Assembly (NCBI GenBank): GCA_003647765.1
Contig: QMNM01000123.1
Coordinates: 1-5,613, forward strand
Reading direction: 5' to 3'
Origin: Candidatus Cloacimonadota bacterium
GTDB taxonomy: Bacteria > Cloacimonadota > Cloacimonadia > JGIOTU-2 > B8-G9
DNA length: 5,613 bases
Shown: in pieces, positions 1 through 5,075 of the stretch
How positions within the stretch are numbered: position 1 is the first letter of the stretch
Layout of the letters: the number at the start of each line of letters is the position of its first letter
The notes under the pieces: generated by a model
The model's database searches: none
The model's input: the letters and a program-made list of their open reading frames with translations, nothing else
Told to the model about the DNA's origin: nothing
Program-made: the position numbers and the translations under genes

Positions 1-6
1 AATATT

Positions 7-426
7 TTAGTATAATTCCTTAATCTTCTTTCGGAAAATCAATTTGTCGAGTCCAAAATAATTTAGTAAACCGGAAAATACCAAAGCGATTAAATTGCAG
101 AAAACGACATCAAGTTTCACAATTTTGCTTATGATAACGATCAATATTAATCTGAAACCGAACACGGAAATGACCGTCAAATTATACGGTAAGAAGTTTT
201 TCAGAAATGCTTTCGGCTTCTTGACCGTTCTGTCTTTCCAAACCCAAAAAAAAGAAATCGTATAATTATTGACCACTGCAAATTCAAATCCGATAATTGG
301 TGTGATGATATAAACAAAAAAATAGGAATGAAACACCCATTCTTTAAATATGAAAATAACAATCGTATCAATCGTTGTACCGATTAAATTTGTTAGAAAG
401 AACTTGCCGAATCGCAATTTTATCAT
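7..426 (-). CDS. GtrA-like small multi-pass membrane protein
   Basis: This is a 139-residue protein of about four hydrophobic helices (roughly residues 8-27, 33-57, 79-101 and 107-125). It fits the GtrA family, whose members are 120-150 residues long and are thought to help move or present polyprenyl-linked sugars at the inner membrane. The sequence shows the family's duplicated feature, an asparagine-aromatic segment ending in a basic run: NNYTISFFWVWKDR at 53-66 and NYFGLDKLIFRKK at 122-134. The N-terminal KFFLTNLIGTTID resembles the usual family opening. The ATG overlaps the stop of the upstream phosphatidyltransferase gene by four bases (ATGA), so the two are probably translationally coupled. 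The substrate cannot be told from sequence. Family assignment is from recognised patterns, not a search. Confidence 0.85.
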   Translation of the reverse strand: MIKLRFGKFFLTNLIGTTIDTIVIFIFKEWVFHSYFFVYIITPIIGFEFAVVNNYTISFFWVWKDRTVKKPKAFLKNFLPYNLTVISVFGFRLILIVIISKIVKLDVVFCNLIALVFSGLLNYFGLDKLIFRKKIKELY

Positions 427-1106
427 TTAATGGTATTTTCCTTTTCTTTCTTTTTAATAATCTTTTTATCTTGAAAATAAGCAATGATAAAACCGATGTA
501 AAGAAGTGTTCCGACAAAAACCGCAGCTAAATCAAAATAAGTAATGTGCATTTTAAAAAGTGCCACTTTCGGATTTTTATGAACAAAAAATAAAATTGTG
601 TTGGCAATTATTGCAATCATCCTGACCTCTGTTGGTCCGACTCCACTGTAAGTTATTTTGAAAAAACCTGCTAAATACGAATTGATATAAGTATGAATTG
701 ACAACAAAAAATATGCGATAATCAAATACATGGCAATATCAAATCTCAAAAAAGGTGAAATTCCAAATGCCACGCCAATAATAAATGTTGTCATTGCATC
801 CACATTATGATCGATGTAAAAACCGTAAAGCGGTCGTTCGATTTGTCTGTACCGAGCTACTGTTCCGTCAAGACTATCGCCAAACCAATTGATGAAAAAG
901 CCCAAACTAGCCATCCATAAGAATCCATATCCAAAATGACATAAATAATATCCGATTAAGATGAGAAAAGCTCCGAAGAGACCAAAATACGTTAAATGAT
1001 CAGGCTTAACAGAGTCATCAATTTTTGATGCAAGATAAAGAAGAATTTTTTTTTCCAAAGATCGCAAAATTGATTCATTGATTCTTTTTGCAACTTTGTG
1101 TGCCAT
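423..1106 (-). CDS. CDP-alcohol phosphatidyltransferase family protein
   Basis: The 227-residue integral membrane enzyme carries the complete CDP-alcohol phosphotransferase signature D-x2-D-G-x2-A-R-x9-G-x3-D-x3-D: D77, D80, G81, A84, R85, G95, D99 and D103. Enzymes of this family displace CMP from a CDP-activated alcohol or diacylglycerol to make phospholipids, with the aspartates holding divalent metal. Other visible marks are PDHLT at 35-39, common in this family before helix 1, and GPTEVR at 157-162, seen in some ethanolamine/choline-phosphotransferase-like members. Several helices follow, and the tail is lysine-rich (214-227). On the minus strand AAGGGG lies four bases before the ATG, a good ribosome binding site. 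The next gene, GtrA-like, overlaps by ATGA. The acceptor alcohol (glycerol-phosphate, inositol-phosphate, serine or other) cannot be decided here. Class confidence is high; exact product is unknown. Confidence 0.93.
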   Translation of the reverse strand: MAHKVAKRINESILRSLEKKILLYLASKIDDSVKPDHLTYFGLFGAFLILIGYYLCHFGYGFLWMASLGFFINWFGDSLDGTVARYRQIERPLYGFYIDHNVDAMTTFIIGVAFGISPFLRFDIAMYLIIAYFLLSIHTYINSYLAGFFKITYSGVGPTEVRMIAIIANTILFFVHKNPKVALFKMHITYFDLAAVFVGTLLYIGFIIAYFQDKKIIKKKEKENTIK

Positions 1107-1110
1107 TTTA

Positions 1111-1116
1111 CCCCTT
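1111..1116 (-). promoter_or_regulatory. Shine-Dalgarno site of the phosphatidyltransferase gene
   Basis: On the minus strand the bases read AAGGGG, followed by a four-base spacer and the ATG at 1106-1104. It is a clear site, in contrast with the six-helix protein at 3217, which has none. It supports 1106 as the true start. Confidence 0.6.
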
Positions 1117-1362
1117 TTTCTTTTTTCAAAGCGAAAAAATATGTTGTCACATTATTGTCAAATATTCAATGAACTGTATTTGCTGCATAAGATTAACTTT
1201 TTTTACTCTAAACTGAATAAAATTTTCGCATTTGAAATGAATTTTTATAAGAAAACAATCATTTCACAATTTACAAAACAAATTATATTCAAATCCTTTA
1301 ACGAATATAATACTTCAATTCTTGCTAAATTTCCATTAATCTAAAAAATATTGTCAAATTTT

Positions 1363-1430
1363 GGTAGTCCATCAGAAGTAGTGGTGGATGATTTATTAAA
1401 TAAAGCATCTCAAATCAAAAACCACTACTT
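1363..1430 (+). repeat. 68-bp dispersed repeat, copy R1
   Basis: This segment aligns without gaps to 5449-5516 with 58 of 68 identical bases by hand count, in the same orientation. Its ends are AAGTAGTGGT (1376-1385) and ACCACTACTT (1421-1430), a perfect 10-bp inverted pair. Between them lies a near-palindrome (1387-1409), GATG-a-TTTATT-a-AATAAA-g-CATC, with a single A/G mismatch. Read in frame from 1363 it gives GSPSEVVVDDLLNKASQI followed by a short tail ending at a TGA (1447-1449). The related frame in copy R2 is also open, so this may be a leftover of a coding gene rather than a true non-coding element. Upstream in the same frame a stop lies at 1342-1344. Confidence 0.8.
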
Positions 1431-1525
1431 GATAATGTATAAGTTCTGATTTTGATGTAATACTTTTTTTGACAGCAAAAATATTTTGGGTGTTACTTTG
1501 ATATATTAGCAATTGGATTAATTTC

Positions 1526-1555
1526 TTTTTGTGTTTTTAGTGTAATTTTGTGGCT
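1526..1555 (+). repeat. GTG-spaced 30-nt repeat, copy A, before the ABC gene
   Basis: The segment reads a T-run, then GTG at 1531, 1540 and 1550, ending GTGGCT. It matches 2410-2440 nearly exactly, differing by one substitution and one extra T in the middle run. GTG recurs every 9-10 bases, close to one helical turn. It ends 11 bases before the first possible ATG of the ABC gene. From memory, similar TGTAATTTTGTGGCT-type strings are scattered in AT-rich bacterial genomes, but I cannot verify that here. Its function is unknown. Confidence 0.7.
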
Positions 1556-1566
1556 GAAAGATTTTA

Positions 1567-2343
1567 ATGTCAGCCAGAATGCTTTATACAAAAACGATTA
1601 TGGAAAAGAATAAAATTATTGAAGTAAGCAATTTAGTTGCTAAATTTGGCGACAAAACAGTACTTGATGGCATCAATATGGATGTATATAAAAATGAGAT
1701 AATGGTCATTCTTGGCGCAAGTGGCTGTGGGAAAACGACTTTGCTTAAGCATATTATTGGGCTTTATTATCCTGTTTCTGGCTCTGTTAAAATTTTTGAC
1801 AAGGAGATAACGGAATTAGACGAACCAGAAATGGAGGAAATTCTAAAAAAAATTGGAGTGTTATTTCAAAATGGAGCATTGCTGAACTCTCTTACAATTC
1901 GTGAAAATGTAGCAATGCCTATAAAACAGCATACTAATTTGCCAGATAGTATTATTGATAGATTAGTAAAAGTAAAATTAGATTTAGTAGACCTATCTTA
2001 TGTTATAGACCTGCTTCCTTCTGAGCTATCAGGTGGTATGCGTAAAAGAGCAGCATTGGCAAGAGCAATTGCTTTTGACCCACTTTTATTCTTTGGCGAT
2101 GAACCATCCGCAGGTTTAGACCCTGTTACAGCTGCTTCTCTTGATGAACTCATCTTGAAATTGAAAAAACAACTGAAAATGACTATTGTAATTGTAACTC
2201 ATGAATTAGCAAGTATTCACCATATTGCTGATAGAGTATTGTTTTTAGATGAAGGCAGGGTCTTATTTAGTGGAAATCTGGAAGATGCCAAAAAATCAAA
2301 TATAAAAAAAATTGAAGAATTTTTTGAAAAAGGAAAATATTAA
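1567..2343 (+). CDS. MlaF-like ABC transporter ATP-binding protein
   Basis: This is a complete ABC-type ATPase that would power an inner-membrane permease. In 258-residue numbering it shows Walker A GASGCGKTT (50-58), the Q-loop glutamine at 101, signature LSGGMRKR (154-161), Walker B LLFFGDEP (173-180) with catalytic E179, D-loop SAGLDP (181-186) and switch H212. The signature LSGGMRKRAALARA and DEPSAGLDPVTAA are typical of the MlaF/Ttg2A/Mkl subfamily, which drives phospholipid or sterol transport with MlaE and MlaD-type partners. Those partners are not in this window, so the gene is an orphan here. The start is uncertain. ATG at 1567 has a weak GAAAG six bases upstream, whereas the internal ATG at 1600 (MEKNKIIEV) gives the usual family N-terminus, and the 11 preceding residues look untypical. 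Class is certain; the transported lipid is not known. Confidence 0.95.
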   Translation: MSARMLYTKTIMEKNKIIEVSNLVAKFGDKTVLDGINMDVYKNEIMVILGASGCGKTTLLKHIIGLYYPVSGSVKIFDKEITELDEPEMEEILKKIGVLFQNGALLNSLTIRENVAMPIKQHTNLPDSIIDRLVKVKLDLVDLSYVIDLLPSELSGGMRKRAALARAIAFDPLLFFGDEPSAGLDPVTAASLDELILKLKKQLKMTIVIVTHELASIHHIADRVLFLDEGRVLFSGNLEDAKKSNIKKIEEFFEKGKY

Positions 2344-2409
2344 CAGAAACTTAATCCTCTGAGTGATAACATAATTCTCTTGAAAATGAGTGAATGAAAA
2401 ATAGAACAT

Positions 2410-2440
2410 TTTTTGTGTTTTTTTGTGTAATTTTGTGGCT
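2410..2440 (+). repeat. GTG-spaced 30-nt repeat, copy B, before the DUF4159 gene
   Basis: This is the second copy of the T-run/GTG repeat also seen at 1526-1555. GTG occurs at 2415, 2425 and 2435, exactly ten bases apart, ending GTGGCT. It lies just upstream of an extended -10 promoter (2458-2466), in the general area where an activator or UP-like element would sit. Together, copies A and B form direct repeats around the ABC ATPase gene. Confidence 0.7.
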
Positions 2441-2457
2441 AAACATATTTAGCGGTT

Positions 2458-2466
2458 TGCTATAAT
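2458..2466 (+). promoter_or_regulatory. Extended -10 promoter for the DUF4159 gene cluster
   Basis: TGCTATAAT is a perfect extended -10 element (TGnTATAAT) for a housekeeping-type sigma factor. No recognisable -35 exists at 16-18 bp, which extended -10 promoters can tolerate. Transcription would start near 2473, leaving a leader of about 15 nt that contains AAGGA (2474-2478). It suggests the DUF4159 gene, and probably the two genes after it, can be transcribed separately from the ABC gene. Confidence 0.55.
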
Positions 2467-2473
2467 AGAGAAT

Positions 2474-2478
2474 AAGGA
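2474..2478 (+). promoter_or_regulatory. Shine-Dalgarno AAGGA of the DUF4159 gene
   Basis: AAGGA lies ten bases before the ATG at 2489, slightly longer than the ideal spacing but the only candidate, and it supports this start codon. Confidence 0.5.
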
Positions 2479-2488
2479 TAATCAATTT

Positions 2489-3181
2489 ATGGAAATTACA
2501 AGATACAAACTCTACAAATGGTCTGCTCATTTCATTATTGCTTTTACTATAATTATTTTTGCATATTCCTATGCTGATGAGATTGATAAGGTTACCATTG
2601 CTCGTGTTAAATATGACGGTGGAGGTGATTGGTATAATGATCCATCTATTATACCAAATTTATGTAAAGAGATAAAAAATCGCACTAATATTGATGTAGC
2701 TGATGACCAAGAGATTGTGGGTCTTGAAAGTAATAAAATTTTTGATTATCCATTCCTCTTTCTAACTGGACACGGCAATATTGAACTAAAACAAGAGGAG
2801 ATAAATAATCTACGAGATTATCTATTAAAAGGGGGTTTTCTTTATGCTGATGATGATTATGGAATGGATAAATATTTCCGCACAGAAATTAAAAGAGTGT
2901 TTCCTGGGAAGGAGTTAAAAGAATTGCCTTTTTCTCATAACTTATTTCACTGCTATTATGACTTTCCTGATGGACTGCCAAAGATACATAAACATGATGG
3001 TAAAAGACCACAGGCATTTGCTATTTTTGATGATTTTGGCAGAATAATGATACTTTATACTTATGAAACAAATATAAGTGATGGTTGGGCTTCTCCAGAG
3101 GTGCATAAAGACCCAGAAGAAATTCGTGAACAGGCATTTAAAATGGGAATCAATATCTGTTATTATGCATTGACTCACTAA
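2489..3181 (+). CDS. Exported DUF4159 domain protein
   Basis: The 230-residue protein begins with a signal peptide: basic residues to about 10, a hydrophobic core at 14-25 and a probable cleavage after the SYA at 27-29. The mature part is a nearly complete DUF4159 domain. Recognisable blocks are YDGGGDWYNDP (42-52), FLTGHG (91-96), GGFLYADDDYGMD (115-127), ELPFSHNLFH (145-154), LPKIHKHDGKRPQA (163-176), SDGW (197-200) and KMGINICYYAL (218-228). As I recall, DUF4159 has a flavodoxin/amidotransferase-like fold and no proven activity. Acidic and histidine-rich motifs suggest metal or ligand binding, but that is inference. It should act in the periplasm. It follows the ABC gene by 145 nt with its own promoter and precedes the six-helix gene by 35 nt. 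Family assignment is firm; function unknown. Confidence 0.9.
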   Translation: MEITRYKLYKWSAHFIIAFTIIIFAYSYADEIDKVTIARVKYDGGGDWYNDPSIIPNLCKEIKNRTNIDVADDQEIVGLESNKIFDYPFLFLTGHGNIELKQEEINNLRDYLLKGGFLYADDDYGMDKYFRTEIKRVFPGKELKELPFSHNLFHCYYDFPDGLPKIHKHDGKRPQAFAIFDDFGRIMILYTYETNISDGWASPEVHKDPEEIREQAFKMGINICYYALTH

Positions 3182-3216
3182 ATCTTCTAATAAACAATTC
3201 TATTAAAATTTATAAA

Positions 3217-3933
3217 ATGTACTTAAAAAAAGCAACATTATTAGCTATAATTGGTATTTCGTATACTTTTATTTTAAGAACTATAGGGATTTTTTTCCCA
3301 AATATTTTCAGAGATCCTTTGATAATACAGATTTCCGTGATAATCTCTTTTCTTGCCAGTTTGTCTATAGTATTTTTCTTTATTGCTTTTTATAAATATT
3401 ATATTCAGGAAAAACAAATAAGGTTAAAAAAAGTATGTATACTGGCCATTATTGGTTCTTTTGGGATGGTGCTATTGCAGGTAAAAAATATATTACTTGT
3501 CTTTAACAAATTATCTACACATCTATACAATTTTTCTCCATATCTTGTTAAATTGGTCAATTCTCATTCCATTGACCCAATAATGCCATGGATAAGTTCA
3601 ATATTCACTTTGATTTTCTTTATTATATTTTATAAAGAAACACTTAAAGACAAGAAAATAAGAGATCAAGATAACAATATTTCATCAATTGGAAATAATG
3701 GACTAAACAAAGCCATACTTTTTGCTATTATAGGATCTTCAATTGGGACATTGTTACGAACTTTTGTGCTAATAAATTATCTCTATTTGAGAGAGAGCAG
3801 ATGGTTTTCAGATTTATCCAAAGAGACACAAGTTATCCTCATACCAATTTTCGCGTTCAGTTTCATTACTGTTCTTTATTTCTTTTTATCGTTTTATTCA
3901 CTCAAAACCAATGAGTTTGTAGAACTCCAATGA
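3217..3933 (+). CDS. Six-helix membrane protein with three internal repeats
   Basis: I do not recognise this 238-residue protein as a named family. It is built from three copies of a two-helix unit. The first helix recurs as LKKATLLAIIGISY (3-16), LKKVCILAIIGSFG (70-83) and LNKAILFAIIGSSIG (163-177), the first and third ending in LRT. The second helix is FF/FY-rich and ends in a basic charged segment: IVFFFIAFYKYY (51-62), LIFFIIFYKE (132-141) and LYFFLSFYSLK (220-230). Spacing between units is about 67 and 93 residues. Loops at 22-36, 90-120 and 186-206 are longer, and a polar linker at 143-162 separates units two and three. No catalytic motif is visible. No Shine-Dalgarno precedes the ATG. 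Its stop overlaps the next gene's start (ATGA), implying translational coupling with the LpxH-like enzyme. Confidence 0.85.
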   Translation: MYLKKATLLAIIGISYTFILRTIGIFFPNIFRDPLIIQISVIISFLASLSIVFFFIAFYKYYIQEKQIRLKKVCILAIIGSFGMVLLQVKNILLVFNKLSTHLYNFSPYLVKLVNSHSIDPIMPWISSIFTLIFFIIFYKETLKDKKIRDQDNNISSIGNNGLNKAILFAIIGSSIGTLLRTFVLINYLYLRESRWFSDLSKETQVILIPIFAFSFITVLYFFLSFYSLKTNEFVELQ

Positions 3934-4658
3934 AAGCATTTTTTATATCTGATGTGCATCAAAAATTAGTGATTGATAACGAAGAAAGTAAAAAATTGCA
4001 TAAGCTTTATCAATTTTTAGATTATGTATATCAAGAAAAGGCAGATTATTTATTTTTAGTTGGTGATATTTTTGATTTATGGTTTGAGTATAGAATAGTT
4101 ATTCCAAAGCCGTATTTTCAAACCATGCAGAAATTATATAGAATTAGTGAAAATAATACAAAGTTAATTTTTCTAGCTGGAAATCATGATTTTTTATTTA
4201 GAGATTTTTTCAAAAAATGTATGAATGCGGAAATATATTTGGATAGTTACCAGATAAGAATTGACAATAAAAAAATCTTCATAGCTCATGGAGATGAATA
4301 TACTATAAATGATTTTCGTTATCATCTCTTAAAATCCATTTTACACAATAAAATTTTAATCTCTATATTTGAGTTAGTTCATCCTGATATTGGTTTATCT
4401 ATTGGCAAATTGATGTCTCGTTCCAGTCGGGCGAGCAAAACATCTGTAAAATTAGAGAGGAAACGAGAAACAGGATTAGAAAATTTTGCAAAAAAGAAAA
4501 TCAATGATGGCATTGACTTGATTGTAATGGGCCATACGCATAACCCAAAAGTAATTAAATATAAAAGTGGTGTATATGTAAATTTAGGGGATTGGATAAC
4601 GCATTTTTCCTATCTAGAATTTATTGACGGAAAATTTGACTTAAAAAGATGGAGATAA
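3930..4658 (+). CDS. LpxH-like metallophosphoesterase (UDP-2,3-diacylglucosamine hydrolase type)
   Basis: The 242-residue calcineurin-like phosphoesterase has all metal-binding blocks in order: SDVH (7-10, with D8 and H10), GDIFDLWFEY (45-54, D46), GNHDFLF (84-90, N85 and H86), AHGDEY (119-124, H120), GHTH (201-204, H202 and H204) and a closing NLGDW (218-222). This arrangement and the length match LpxH-type enzymes, which cleave UDP-2,3-diacylglucosamine to lipid X and UMP in lipid A synthesis at the inner face of the inner membrane. GNHD instead of the GNRD of enterobacterial LpxH, together with GDIFDLWFEY, is what I associate with FCB-type homologues, some of which are only generically annotated. 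A basic, serine-rich insert (163-181) would fit the lipid-binding cap. The ATG overlaps the stop of the preceding gene by ATGA. Catalytic class is sure; lipid A substrate is likely but unproven. Confidence 0.88.
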   Translation: MKAFFISDVHQKLVIDNEESKKLHKLYQFLDYVYQEKADYLFLVGDIFDLWFEYRIVIPKPYFQTMQKLYRISENNTKLIFLAGNHDFLFRDFFKKCMNAEIYLDSYQIRIDNKKIFIAHGDEYTINDFRYHLLKSILHNKILISIFELVHPDIGLSIGKLMSRSSRASKTSVKLERKRETGLENFAKKKINDGIDLIVMGHTHNPKVIKYKSGVYVNLGDWITHFSYLEFIDGKFDLKRWR

Positions 4659-4667
4659 AATATTTTA

Positions 4668-4775
4668 ATGAGTTAATGATATCTGCAAAATATACTTTTC
4701 TTTGCACTTATAGAGATTGTTTCGTTACTTTGTTCTTCGCAATGACACTGTTTTTACATATTTTGCATAACTCAT
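4668..4775. mobile_element. Possible MITE-like element bounded by an interrupted inverted repeat
   Basis: The left arm is ATGAGTTA (4668-4675), eight extra bases (4676-4683), then TGCAAAATAT (4684-4693). The right arm is ATATTTTGCA (4758-4767) directly followed by TAACTCAT (4768-4775). The arms are perfectly complementary over 10 + 8 bases except for the 8-base insertion in the left arm. The interior holds a GAGATTG...CAATGACA segment (4711-4748). There is no coding capacity. It lies ten bases after the LpxH-like stop codon, so it could equally act as a transcript-end hairpin. The mobile nature is inferred from shape only. Confidence 0.45.
4711..4748. repeat. GAGATTG...CAATGACA dispersed repeat (AT-rich variant)
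   Basis: The segment starts TAGAGATTG and ends CGCAATGACAC, with a middle of TTCG/TTCTTCG steps. From memory it is an AT-shifted version of a short repeat of the type GAGATTGCTTCG...CTCGCAATGACA scattered between genes in many unrelated bacteria. ATTG and CAAT form partly complementary ends. Only one copy is in the window, so the assignment rests on recall. Confidence 0.55.
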
Positions 4776-4824
4776 AATAATATATTATATTAGAAGAGAG
4801 AATGTAAAAACTATTCCTTTAAGC

Positions 4825-4852
4825 TTTTTCCTTTTTCCTTTATCCTTTATCC
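4825..4852. repeat. Heptanucleotide tandem repeat, four units
   Basis: Four consecutive 7-base units read TTTTTCC, TTTTTCC, TTTATCC and TTTATCC. It is pyrimidine-rich on the plus strand and sits 16 bases before the small ORF at 4869. Slippage could change its length. No regulatory role can be shown. Confidence 0.85.
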
Positions 4853-4868
4853 ACCGAACTAGGTAAAG

Positions 4869-5075
4869 ATGAAAAACAACCAGAAAAGAATTTCGCATGA
4901 CTTTGTAGATGAAACATTCTGGCAAAAGGCTAAATGGTTCAGCAAATTATCACCAACTCAACGATACGAATATTACTTGCAATTTCTGATGTATTATAAA
5001 AAAGTACCAGCAAAAAAAGAGGACTATGCAAAAGCATTTAGAACTATACAAATCCTTAGAAAAAAGGAAAGTTAA
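4869..5075 (+). CDS. Small conserved-looking protein paired with the nucleotidyltransferase
   Basis: This 68-residue, basic, soluble protein has no named family that I can assign. It has a polar start, an aromatic-rich middle (DETFWQKAKWFSKLSPTQ, 14-31; YEYYLQFLMYYKK, 33-45) that should form helices, and a tail RTIQILRKKES (58-68). The pattern of a FVDE.FW..AKWF..LSP..R start and a FRT.Q.L.K tail immediately before a nucleotidyltransferase gene is one I recall from other genomes, where the two overlap. Here the partner's probable ATG (5026) lies inside this gene, a 50-base overlap in another frame. AGG at 4861-4863 is a weak ribosome site. It may be an antitoxin-like partner of the broken enzyme, but that is inference. 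The frame itself is intact. Confidence 0.6.
   Translation: MKNNQKRISHDFVDETFWQKAKWFSKLSPTQRYEYYLQFLMYYKKVPAKKEDYAKAFRTIQILRKKES

Larger units (their letters stand above)
1107..1566. other. Divergent intergenic region, 460 nt, no convincing gene
   Basis: This gap separates the minus-strand lipid genes from the plus-strand ABC gene and must hold promoters for both. The left part (1107-1344) is AT-rich and I see nothing in it beyond a minus-strand TTGACA (1156-1161, read as TGTCAA) without a good -10 partner. The right part holds the dispersed repeat copy R1 (1363-1430), a plus-strand TTGACA (1469-1474) with no good -10 at 16-18 bp, and the GTG-spaced repeat (1526-1555). A plus-strand open frame over 1078-1344 overlaps the start of the opposite gene, and its phenylalanine, lysine and isoleucine-rich translation resembles no family I know, so I do not call it. 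Confidence 0.6.

Noticed and set aside
1133-1161. Minus-strand promoter with TTGACA at 1156-1161
   Set aside because: The -35 is perfect, but the -10 positions at 16-18 bp are only A/T runs without a TATAAT-like match.
1078-1344. Plus-strand open frame of 88 codons
   Set aside because: It overlaps the start of the well-supported minus-strand phosphatidyltransferase, has no ribosome site, and its translation is low-complexity F/K/I/N-rich AT-driven sequence.
1363-1430. Integron attC-like recombination site in R1/R2
   Set aside because: The length and imperfect palindrome suggested it, but the paired RYYYAAC/GTTRRRY core sites are absent.
1469-1507. Promoter from TTGACA (1469-1474) to TATATT (1502-1507) for the ABC gene
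   Set aside because: Both hexamers look good but are 27 bp apart, too far for a sigma-70 promoter, and no acceptable -10 lies at 16-18 bp.
2942-3178. Minus-strand open frame of 78 codons
   Set aside because: It lies wholly inside the DUF4159 gene over its conserved C-terminal motifs and is a shadow of that frame.
4656-4667. TAAAATATTTTA palindrome at the LpxH-like stop as a terminator
   Set aside because: It is pure A/T, too weak a stem for an intrinsic terminator, and lacks a following T-run.
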